Below, piece by piece: positions 19,570 to 26,247 of a stretch of DNA of 64,000 bases. Below the pieces are notes generated by a model. It was not told where the DNA came from. It did no database searches and was given only the letters and a program-made list of their open reading frames with translations. The position numbers were made by a program, and so were the translations under genes. Each line of letters starts with the position of its first letter. Position 1 is the stretch's first letter. The stretch is from Stenotrophomonas lacuserhaii. GTDB taxonomy: Bacteria > Pseudomonadota > Gammaproteobacteria > Xanthomonadales > Xanthomonadaceae. The stretch is from assembly GCF_014836545.1 (NCBI RefSeq), contig NZ_JACSQS010000019.1:1-64000 (forward strand), in the 5' to 3' direction.

Positions 19570-20127
19570 CTATTCCCGCCAGTTGGCGTTGGCTTGCCAG
19601 AACGCCACCGCGCGCGCGTAGGCCTCGCGGTCCAGGGGCACGCCGGAGCCGCCCTCCTCCACGCCCAGCGCGTTGCGCATCATGGTGATCGGTGCCATCG
19701 GCACTTCTTCGGGTTCGGCGGTGTAGATGCAGCCGACGATGCCCCAATCGGCGGTGATGTGCGTCCCCTCCTTCTCCAGCTGCTCGGCGCTGTACAGGAT
19801 CACCACCAGGTAGTTGGCCACCGGCGATTCCACGCCCTCGAACCAGCGCACCAGCACCGGCAGTTCGTCTCGGTTGCGCGCTTCGTATCCGCTGCACAGC
19901 TGGTGCTGGTTGGCCGCGGTGATCGGCACGGTCAGGCAGCGGGTGCTGGTCCAGTTCTCGTACACATACAGCTTGCAGAACGGCGCATAGCCATCCAGTA
20001 CCTTGAACGGCGCGTGCGTGTTGAGGTGCTGCACGAACTGTTCGGCCGAACAATCCTGGATGGTGTTGGCGCGCGGCGTGCGCGGAAACAGGCGGGGACG
20101 AGCGAATTCGGTCAGGACGATGGACAT
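19570..20127 (-). CDS. DUF3228 family protein
   Basis: A 185-aa cytosolic protein starting M-S-I-V-L-T-E-F-A-R-P-R-L and containing L-D-G-Y-A-P-F-C-K, V-R-W-F-E-G-V-E, A-D-W-G-I-V and P-I-T-M-M-R-N-A, consistent with the DUF3228 family (PF11539). No known activity. A GTG three codons upstream is an alternative start. It is convergent with ybaK and shows no clear operon partner. Confidence 0.8.
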   Translation of the reverse strand: MSIVLTEFARPRLFPRTPRANTIQDCSAEQFVQHLNTHAPFKVLDGYAPFCKLYVYENWTSTRCLTVPITAANQHQLCSGYEARNRDELPVLVRWFEGVESPVANYLVVILYSAEQLEKEGTHITADWGIVGCIYTAEPEEVPMAPITMMRNALGVEEGGSGVPLDREAYARAVAFWQANANWRE

Positions 20128-20190
20128 GGCAGGCACGGCAGGAAGTTTCCCCCAAGGGTACAGGGCGCATCGCGGCCGGGCACTCTGTGG

Positions 20191-20412
20191 TTACCTCATG
20201 ACCACCCGCACCCGCATCTCCACCCTCAGCGCACGCAGCGTGCCCACCACGGTGGCCAAGGCCAGCGTGCGCCTGCCCGCCAACTGGCGGTGCAGCACCT
20301 CGCACGGCAGCCCGCAGACCCGGGCAACGCGCCGCAGGTCGGCGCCATCGATGAGGGTGAGCAGGGCTTCGGCCAAGATCGGCGCATCACCGCCGCTTTC
20401 GAAGGACTCCAA
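20191..20412 (-). pseudogene. Short HTH antitoxin-like protein, probable remnant
   Basis: A 73-aa open frame whose residues 10-70 (A-L-L-T-L-I-D-G-A-D-L-R-R-V-A-R, then L-P-C-E-V-L-H-R-Q-L-A-G and T-V-V-G-T-L-R-A-L) fit the helix-turn-helix of the HI1420/HigA-2-like addiction-module antidote family. Family members are about 95-110 residues, so the N-terminal third appears missing, and no RelE/HigB-type toxin gene flanks it. Most likely a decayed orphan antitoxin; it could also be a small standalone DNA-binding protein. Confidence 0.5.
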
Positions 20413-20509
20413 TACCGGCCGGTGCTTCTACGTCACCGGCCGGACATCCTGGGTAGCCCGCCCCTCCGGGTCCATCAGGAAACCTGCAATCGGCACCGGC
20501 AAGACCGCT

Positions 20510-21241
20510 TCAAAGCGCCATCCGCTCGCGCAGTTCGCGGGCCTGACGGCGTGAGACTTCCGCACGCCCCCCGTCGGCCAGGATCAGCTCGTAGCCGTCG
20601 GCGATGGTCGGCTCCACTGCCCGCACCATCCGCAGGTTGACCAGCGTGTTGCGGTTGGCGCGGAAGAACAGCGCCGCAGGCAGCCGCGCCTCCAGCGCGC
20701 TCAGACTGCGCGCCAGCAGGGCGTTCTGGTCGCGGAACCACAGGCGCGCGTAGTTGCCGTCCACCACGATGCGGCTGATCTCGGCCACTGCCACGAACCA
20801 GCAGCGTTCACCATCGCGCAGGAACACCTGGTCCTGCGGGCCGAGCAGCACACGTTCGCCCACCCCGCCCTCGTCGGGTGCGCGCCGCTCCAGCGCGCGT
20901 TGCAGTGCCTGCTGCAGGCGCGGCGCTTCCACCGGCTTGACCAGATAATCCAGTGCGTTGGCCTGGAAGGCCTGTACCGCGTAGGCATCGTAGGCGGTGA
21001 CGAACACCACCAGCGGCACCCCTTCCAGCCCATCGAGTACATCGAAGCCGCTGCCGGAAGGCATCTGCACATCCAGCAGTACCACCTCTGGACGCAGGCG
21101 GGCGATGGCCTCGCGCGCGGCCGGTACGTCATCGGCCTCGCCGACACAGCTCACCCACGGCAACCCAGACAGCAAAGTGCGCAGTTCCTGCCGTGCCAGG
21201 CGCGCGTCATCCACAATCAGTACCCGCAACGGCGCGGTCAT
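20510..21241 (-). CDS. LytTR-family response regulator
   Basis: A 243-aa protein with an N-terminal receiver domain (acidic pair D11/D12, phosphoacceptor D57 in L-L-D-V-Q-M-P, T82 in F-V-T-A-Y, K102 in Y-L-V-K-P-V) and a C-terminal LytTR DNA-binding domain (about residues 140-243, with F-F-R-A-N-R-N-T-L-V-N and the final basic S-R-R-Q-A-R). This is the AlgR/LytT class. The start codon overlaps the stop of the kinase gene by 4 bases (ATGA), so the two are co-translated. Targets are not visible here. Confidence 0.93.
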   Translation of the reverse strand: MTAPLRVLIVDDARLARQELRTLLSGLPWVSCVGEADDVPAAREAIARLRPEVVLLDVQMPSGSGFDVLDGLEGVPLVVFVTAYDAYAVQAFQANALDYLVKPVEAPRLQQALQRALERRAPDEGGVGERVLLGPQDQVFLRDGERCWFVAVAEISRIVVDGNYARLWFRDQNALLARSLSALEARLPAALFFRANRNTLVNLRMVRAVEPTIADGYELILADGGRAEVSRRQARELRERMAL

Positions 21242-22278
21242 TGCGGCACCTCCAGGACGGCCCGCATGCGGTCACCTTCGCACCGCAGTTCAAAGCGGCC
21301 GCGGGTGCCGTCCAGTTGGGCGCGCAGGTAGGCAAGGCCAACGCCATGGCCGGCGGTATCGGCGGCGACGCCCAGCGGATTCTCCACGCTGATATGCAGC
21401 GCCCCGTCCTGCTGCCGTGCTGCGATGCGCAGTTCGCCACCGGACGGGGTCAACGCGATGCCATGCTTGATCGCGTTTTCCACCAGCAGCTGCAGCGCCA
21501 TGGCCGGCAACAGCGCGCCGCCGTCCGCGCTTATGTCCTTGACCACGCGCAGGCGCTGTTCGTAGTGAACCGCTTCGATGGCGAGATAGTCATCGACCAC
21601 GGCCAGCTCCTCATCCAGTGTCACCCGGCTGGCGCCGCCGTGTTCCAGCGCGTGGCGCAGGGTGCGCGACAATCGGGTCACCATTTCCCGTGCGCGTTCC
21701 GGGTCTTCGTGGATCAACGCGCGCAGGTTGTTCAGGGCGTTGAAAACAAAATGCGGATTGAGTCGGGCGCGCAGGGCATCACGCTCCAGTGCGCTGTGCG
21801 CGGCTTCGGCGCGCAACTGCGCCAGCTGGGCCAGGCGTGCACGCCGCAAGCTGTGCAACCCGGCCCATATACCCGTCCACAAGGCCAGCACGATGACGGT
21901 GTTGAGCCAGTATCCGAGCGCCGATGCGAAACTGTAGTCGGCGGTGCCCGTGGGCAGTCGCACCCATCCGTTGCGCAGTGAAGGCAGCAGCACGGCGGCA
22001 ATCAACGCCTGCGCGAGCAGCGCGCCGACCACAACGCTGGCGGCCAGCCTGGACAGCAGCAACGGCGCGGGATCGTCCCACCAGTGCGCAGTGAGCGCAC
22101 GCCAGCGGAGCACGCTGCTGATCGCCCACAGCGCCCCCGCCAGCGTCACCCCTATCAGCATGCCGCCACTGCTGGCGCCGCCAAACTGGGCCATCAGGAA
22201 GACGTTGAGCAGCGCGTAGGCGGCCCAGGCGATGGTGTTGAGCAACCAGAAGCGCAGCGGGGAATTCGGTTCGTGCAT
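21238..22278 (-). CDS. LytS/YehU-type sensor histidine kinase
   Basis: A 346-aa inner-membrane protein with about four membrane segments in the first 150 residues and no large periplasmic domain. A His_kinase domain (PF06580) follows: L-N-P-H-F-V-F-N-A-L-N-N-L holds the phosphorylated His, then a HATPase region with Q-L-L-V-E-N-A-I-K-H-G and G-V-G-L-A-Y-L-R-A-Q-L. It phosphorylates the LytTR regulator encoded 4 bases overlapping downstream. The ATG at 22278 (M-H-E-P-N-S) is preferred over an in-frame start 48 bases upstream. Confidence 0.92.
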   Translation of the reverse strand: MHEPNSPLRFWLLNTIAWAAYALLNVFLMAQFGGASSGGMLIGVTLAGALWAISSVLRWRALTAHWWDDPAPLLLSRLAASVVVGALLAQALIAAVLLPSLRNGWVRLPTGTADYSFASALGYWLNTVIVLALWTGIWAGLHSLRRARLAQLAQLRAEAAHSALERDALRARLNPHFVFNALNNLRALIHEDPERAREMVTRLSRTLRHALEHGGASRVTLDEELAVVDDYLAIEAVHYEQRLRVVKDISADGGALLPAMALQLLVENAIKHGIALTPSGGELRIAARQQDGALHISVENPLGVAADTAGHGVGLAYLRAQLDGTRGRFELRCEGDRMRAVLEVPQ

Positions 22279-22335
22279 GGGCTTGCCTGGGCGGGTCATG
22301 CGTGGCGGGCTGGCGCCACGCATCAAGGCGCCTCG

Positions 22336-23259
22336 TCAGTCCGTGGTCTTCAGGAAGCTGCGGATCTGCCCGTACAGCCACTGCGGATCATCCCACATCA
22401 GGAAGTGGAAACCTTCCGCGCTCATCTCGATACGCACGCCCGGCAGCTTGGCGTACTGTGCCGCGAAGATGCCACGGGTGGACGCTTCAGTGGCCCCCAT
22501 CGGCCGATACGCCGCCCAGCTACCCAGCACCAGGGTCGGCGAGCGGATGCCCGCCACCGCATCGCGCAGGTCGTTCACCAGCATCGAATGCATCGCCGCC
22601 GCCGTGGTGGCACGGTCGCTTTCGCGGGCCCAGCGCACCAGCACCGGCATGTGGCCCTGATCATGCAGCATGCCCCTCAATGCCGCCTCGGCCTGGGCCT
22701 GGTAAGCGGCCGGTTCGGCGGCCAACATGCCCGCCCGCATCTGGTCGGCCATCGGCTTGACGCTTGCTGCGGTGGTCTGCGGATTCTGGATGGCCGCATA
22801 GAACGGCAGCGAATCGACGATGACCAGCGGCCCCATCGCGTCGGGCGCGGCGATCGCCATCTGCAACGCCAGCACGCCTCCCAGGCTGTGGCCGATGACG
22901 GCCGGCTGCTGCAGCTTCTGCGCTTTGGCGTAGGCCAGCAGTTCGTCACGCATGGCCGGCAGGAAATCCGCCGGTAGCGGGTCGGCTGCGGCTGCGCCGG
23001 CGAAACCGGGCAGCTGCACCAGGTGACACTGCACCTGCGGCTGCAAGGCCGCGCAGGTCGCGCGCCAGACTTCTGCGCCACTGTTGAGGCCGGGAATCAT
23101 CAGCACCGGGCGGCCGCTGCCGACTACTTCCACCTGCAGGTGGCCGGGCTTTCCGATAGTGGCCGCCTGGCTGGTGCCGATGCAGGCCAGCAGGGCCAGC
23201 AGTCCGCTCACGGCCAGCATGACGCGTCCGGCGCGGTTCCGGGAGAGAGAGCGCTTCAT
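22336..23259 (-). CDS. Exported alpha/beta hydrolase
   Basis: A 307-aa protein with a signal peptide (M-K-R-S-L-S-R-N-R, hydrophobic core, S-Q-A-A near residue 32). The alpha/beta-hydrolase fold shows P-G-L-N-S-G near the oxyanion hole, nucleophile Ser about 125 in G-H-S-L-G-G, and His about 285 in G-F-H-F-L-M-W-D-D. The substrate is unknown. Its stop codon lies 57 bases before the histidine kinase start on the same strand, so it may lead that operon. A TGACC-N3-GGTCA palindrome lies 67 bases upstream of its start codon. Confidence 0.85.
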   Translation of the reverse strand: MKRSLSRNRAGRVMLAVSGLLALLACIGTSQAATIGKPGHLQVEVVGSGRPVLMIPGLNSGAEVWRATCAALQPQVQCHLVQLPGFAGAAAADPLPADFLPAMRDELLAYAKAQKLQQPAVIGHSLGGVLALQMAIAAPDAMGPLVIVDSLPFYAAIQNPQTTAASVKPMADQMRAGMLAAEPAAYQAQAEAALRGMLHDQGHMPVLVRWARESDRATTAAAMHSMLVNDLRDAVAGIRSPTLVLGSWAAYRPMGATEASTRGIFAAQYAKLPGVRIEMSAEGFHFLMWDDPQWLYGQIRSFLKTTD

Positions 23260-23326
23260 CTGTCGAACTCCAGTCGTTGCAGGGAAGCACAGCGTGCCGT
23301 GGCAGGGCGCCGCGCGGCATAAAGAA

Positions 23327-23339
23327 TGACCAACGGTCA
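23327..23339 (-). promoter_or_regulatory. TGACC-AAC-GGTCA operator-like palindrome
   Basis: A perfect 5-bp inverted repeat with a 3-bp spacer, 67 bases upstream of the hydrolase start. This half-site spacing resembles operators of TetR-type repressors. No TetR gene is next to it. Confidence 0.45.
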
Positions 23340-23382
23340 AAGGTGTACGGCAAGCGGCCGACAAACAGGACGGCCGAACGGG

Positions 23383-23413
23383 TTGCATATCCATCGCGAT
23401 GAAGCGATATACT
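23383..23413 (+). promoter_or_regulatory. Candidate metF promoter and overlapping operator
   Basis: TTGCAT at 23383-23388 and TATACT at 23408-23413 (19-bp spacer). Between them lie the palindrome ATCGCGAT (23393-23400) and a second GCGAT at 23404-23408, plus flanking ATATC and GATAT. The position over the spacer and -10 box suggests a repressor site. Confidence 0.45.
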
Positions 23414-23440
23414 TACAGCGAGCCCGCCGCCGCCATCGCC

Positions 23441-24268
23441 ATGACCTCTCTCAGCTTCGAGTTCTACCCGCCCAAGACCGATGAGCAGCGCAGCCAGCTG
23501 GACCGCACCGCCGCCAAGCTGCGCAGCTTCAGGCCCGAGTACGTGTCATGCACGTTCGGCGCCGGCGGCTCCACGCTCAGCTATACCTCCGAAACGGTGC
23601 GCCACCTCAAGCAGCACCACCGGTTCGAGGCTGCCCCGCATCTTTCCTGCGTCGGCGGCAGCCGCCAGGAAATCCGCGAGCTGCTCAAGCTGTACCGCGC
23701 CATCGGCTGCAGCCGCATCGTCGCCCTGCGCGGTGACCTGCCTTCGGGCATGGGCCACCCCGGTGACCTGCGCTACGCCGCCGAGCTGATCGATTTCATC
23801 CGTGCCGAGCACGGCAACGCGTTCCGCATCGAAGTTGGCGCGTATCCGGAAACCCACCCGCAGGCCAGCGACGCGCTGGCCGACCTGAAGCATTTCAAGG
23901 CCAAGGTGGATGCCGGGGCCGATGCAGCGATTACCCAGTATTTCTACAACGCCGATGCGTACTTCCATTTCGTCGATGCGGTCCGCGCGCTCGGCGTCAG
24001 CGTGCCGATCGTGCCGGGCATCATGCCGATCTCCAACTTCAGCCAGCTGCGCCGTTTTTCCGAGCAGTGCGGCGCGGAAATCCCGCGCTGGATCGGGCGC
24101 AAGATGCAGGCCTATGGCGATGACAGTGAATCGATCCGTGCCTTCGGCGCCGAGGTAGTCGCGCAGTTGTGCCAGCGACTGGTGGAAGGCGGCGCACCCG
24201 GCCTGCATTTCTACACGTTGAACCTGGCCAAGCCGACGACGTCGGTGCTGAAACTGCTGCACGGCTGA
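23441..24268 (+). CDS. metF: Methylenetetrahydrofolate reductase
   Basis: A 275-aa FAD enzyme that reduces 5,10-methylene-THF to 5-methyl-THF, the methyl donor for methionine synthesis. The start M-T-S-L-S-F-E-F-Y-P-P-K-T contains the catalytic Glu of the F-E-F-x-P-P-K motif; T-F-G-A-G-G-S, A-L-R-G-D-L-P, A-I-T-Q-Y-F-Y-N and P-G-I-M-P-I follow. An upstream in-frame ATG at 23399 would place 14 codons over the -10 box and was rejected. Length is typical of bacterial MetF without the regulatory domain. It acts in the same cycle as MetK and AhcY. Confidence 0.95.
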   Translation: MTSLSFEFYPPKTDEQRSQLDRTAAKLRSFRPEYVSCTFGAGGSTLSYTSETVRHLKQHHRFEAAPHLSCVGGSRQEIRELLKLYRAIGCSRIVALRGDLPSGMGHPGDLRYAAELIDFIRAEHGNAFRIEVGAYPETHPQASDALADLKHFKAKVDAGADAAITQYFYNADAYFHFVDAVRALGVSVPIVPGIMPISNFSQLRRFSEQCGAEIPRWIGRKMQAYGDDSESIRAFGAEVVAQLCQRLVEGGAPGLHFYTLNLAKPTTSVLKLLHG

Positions 24269-24314
24269 CGCGTTTTCATCGCCTGGGCGGGCGCCGGGCG
24301 CTACCCTGCAGGCA

Positions 24315-24890
24315 ATGAGAATCCTTGCCTGCCTGCCGTTGCTCCTGCTGCTGTCCGCCCCGCCTGCGCCGGCCCAGGCGCAGCAGACGCAGCGCCTGAA
24401 CCGCTGTACCGATGCCGGCGGACAAAGTGTCTACACCGACCGGCCCTGCGAAAGCCTCGGTGCCCGTTCGGGGCTGCCGGAAGCCACTGCCGCGAGCACC
24501 GGCAACACCCAGCAACGCAACACGCTCGGCGCCAGCTGCCCGCGTCGGCTGAGCGAGCTGGTGGGCGCGCTGCGTGGCGCGATGGCGGCGAACGACGTCA
24601 ACCGTCTTTCCACGTTGTACCTGTGGGGGTCGGTATCCGACGCCGGTGCGCAGCGCATCCTGGGCCAGCTGGAGTCCATCGCGCGGCGCCCACTGGTGGA
24701 TATCGTGCCGGTGTATCCCCAGACGCAGGAACCGCTGCTGCCCGCAGCGGAAGGCCTGGCGGAGGCTGCGGAAGATCGCCCCAATCCGATCGCACTGCGG
24801 TTGGAGCAGGTGCTGCCGGGCACCGCCACGCCGGCGCGCAGCGTGCTGGGACTGCGCCGGCAATATGGGTGCTTCTGGATCACGCTGTAA
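24315..24890 (+). CDS. Exported DUF4124-like protein
   Basis: A 191-aa protein with a signal peptide (hydrophobic L-rich core, A-Q-A near residue 22). Mature residues about 25-48 hold R-C-T-D-A-G-G-Q-S-V-Y-T-D-R-P-C, the short DUF4124 motif (K/R-C-x-D-x-x-G-x-x-x-Y-x-D-x-P-C) with its two cysteines, probably a disulfide. The rest is alpha-helical with no recognised domain. Periplasmic function unknown. Confidence 0.78.
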   Translation: MRILACLPLLLLLSAPPAPAQAQQTQRLNRCTDAGGQSVYTDRPCESLGARSGLPEATAASTGNTQQRNTLGASCPRRLSELVGALRGAMAANDVNRLSTLYLWGSVSDAGAQRILGQLESIARRPLVDIVPVYPQTQEPLLPAAEGLAEAAEDRPNPIALRLEQVLPGTATPARSVLGLRRQYGCFWITL

Positions 24891-24915
24891 CCGCTGCGTC
24901 GCCGCGTGCGTGGGT

Positions 24916-25041
24916 AACGACGGCCCGCAGGATGCCGGCCAGGACGACCGGCATAGCCATGCTCGGCGGCGTTCCGTTCCGGCAATGCGATGCCGGACCC
25001 AGACCGCGCTGCGCGCTCGCCGAGCATGGCTCGGCGCTACC
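24916..25041. repeat. REP/REPIN cluster
   Basis: ACGACGGCCCGCAGGATGCC and GACGACCGGCATAGCC at the left match the composite at about 8507-8548; CATGCTCGGCGG at about 24958 and CGCCGAGC-ATG-GCTCGGCGCTACCGG at about 25018-25043 form the inverted REP pair. Confidence 0.78.
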
Positions 25042-25059
25042 GGTTGATCGGACGGCCGG

Positions 25060-26013
25060 TCAGGCGGGCCACAGGCCACGGATGGCAGCGATGCCCTGTG
25101 CGCCGTGGCGGCGGGCGGTGACGATGTCATCGGCACCCAGTCCGCCCAGCGCATAGATCGGCAGGGCCACCTGCGCGCGCAGGGCGGCGAAGCGCTCCCA
25201 TCCCATCGGCTCGGCACCGGGATGGCTGGCCGTCGCCTGTACCGGCCCCAGCACCACGAAGTCACAGCCCAGTTGCTGCGCGGCCTGCAGCTGCGACAGG
25301 TCATGGCATGAGGCCGCCACCAGCTGGTCAGCCGGCAGCGGTCGCTCCTGCAGGGTGGCCAGTTGCTCGGCCCCCAGATGCACGCCGACACCCAGCGTGC
25401 GGGCCAGCTCGATATCGCGGTTTAGCAGCCACTGCCCGGCCCGGCGATGGTCGCGCACCACCGCTTCGCACAGTGCCACGCGCCGTGGGTGGTCGGGCGG
25501 CAGGCGCAGCTGGATGCGCTGGTGCCCATCGGCGAGGGCACGCCGCAGTTGCTCGCTCCAGCGCAGCTGGTCGCTGTCGTCGTCCGCTGGCGGCGGCGTG
25601 ATCAGGTAGCGGTCGGGCTGGCGCAGCGCGGCCACTACCGGCAGGTCGGCCGGCGGCATCGAATAGCGTCCCAGCTTTTCCGGCGCCACCCAGGTGATCG
25701 CCTGGCCTTCGCGACCGCGCGGGCTGCCCTTCCAGCTGCGGATGTGACGCACCTCCAGCACCAGGTCCTTGTCAGGGTAGGACTGCGGCACGTCCATCAG
25801 CCAAGCGCCGACGTCCGCCTCGATGCCGAGTTCTTCCTGCAGTTCGCGAGCCAGGGCTTGTTCGGAGCTTTCGCCGGGTTCGCGCTTGCCGCCCGGGAAT
25901 TCCCACAGGCCGGCCAGATCGCTGTGTTCGGTGCGACGGTTGAGCAGCACGCGGCCGCGCGCATCGGTGATGACGCCAGCCACCACATGGATGGATCGTT
26001 TGGGGGAGGACAT
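25060..26013 (-). CDS. Nudix hydrolase / ThiE-like fusion protein
   Basis: A 317-aa two-domain cytosolic protein. Residues about 5-130 are a MutT-type Nudix domain with the full Nudix box G-K-R-E-P-G-E-x7-R-E-L-Q-E-E-L-G-I, expected to hydrolyse oxidised nucleotides such as 8-oxo-dGTP. Residues about 150-317 resemble thiamine-phosphate synthase/TenI: C-H-D-L-S-Q-L-Q, V-V-L-G-P-V-Q-A-T-A-S-H-P-G and the phosphate loop A-L-G-G-L-G. This fusion is known in gammaproteobacteria ('Nudix family hydrolase' with ThiE C-terminus); the job of the second domain is unclear. The ATG at 26013 (M-S-S-P-K-R) is chosen. Confidence 0.88.
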   Translation of the reverse strand: MSSPKRSIHVVAGVITDARGRVLLNRRTEHSDLAGLWEFPGGKREPGESSEQALARELQEELGIEADVGAWLMDVPQSYPDKDLVLEVRHIRSWKGSPRGREGQAITWVAPEKLGRYSMPPADLPVVAALRQPDRYLITPPPADDDSDQLRWSEQLRRALADGHQRIQLRLPPDHPRRVALCEAVVRDHRRAGQWLLNRDIELARTLGVGVHLGAEQLATLQERPLPADQLVAASCHDLSQLQAAQQLGCDFVVLGPVQATASHPGAEPMGWERFAALRAQVALPIYALGGLGADDIVTARRHGAQGIAAIRGLWPA

Positions 26014-26064
26014 GGGGGCAGCATGCCGAAAATGGCGGAGGTGACGCAAGCTGCATGGGAACGC

Positions 26065-26174
26065 TGTGACGACCAACGGTCGTCACCCATCGAACCAACG
26101 GTCGCCACCCACCGGGGCAACCGCCTGACGGCCAGCGGCCGTCACTACCGGGTAGCGCCACGCCATGCTCGGCG
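26065..26174. repeat. Tandem REP hairpin cluster
   Basis: Three hairpins in about 110 bases: GTGACGACC-AAC-GGTCGTCAC (26067-26087), GACGGCC-AGC-GGCCGTC-ACTACC (26128-26149) and GGTAGCGCCACGCCATGCTCGGCG (26150-26174). It fills the gap between the Nudix and autotransporter genes. Confidence 0.72.
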
Positions 26175-26196
26175 GGCATCGGACCGGCCGAACGAC

Positions 26197-26220
26197 AACG
26201 GGCTCCCGAAGGAGCCCGTT
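26197..26220 (-). terminator. Hairpin after the autotransporter gene
   Basis: A 10-bp perfect stem AACGGGCTCC / GGAGCCCGTT with a TTCG loop on the minus strand, 28 bases beyond the stop codon. The following sequence is not T-rich, so termination is probable but not certain. Confidence 0.6.
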
Positions 26221-26247
26221 GCCGTCCTGCCAGCGCTCAGCGATGGA

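Noticed and set aside
26065-26174. CRISPR-like array of short repeats
   Set aside because: The repeats are inverted hairpins of differing sequence with irregular spacing, and no cas genes are present; they are REP elements.
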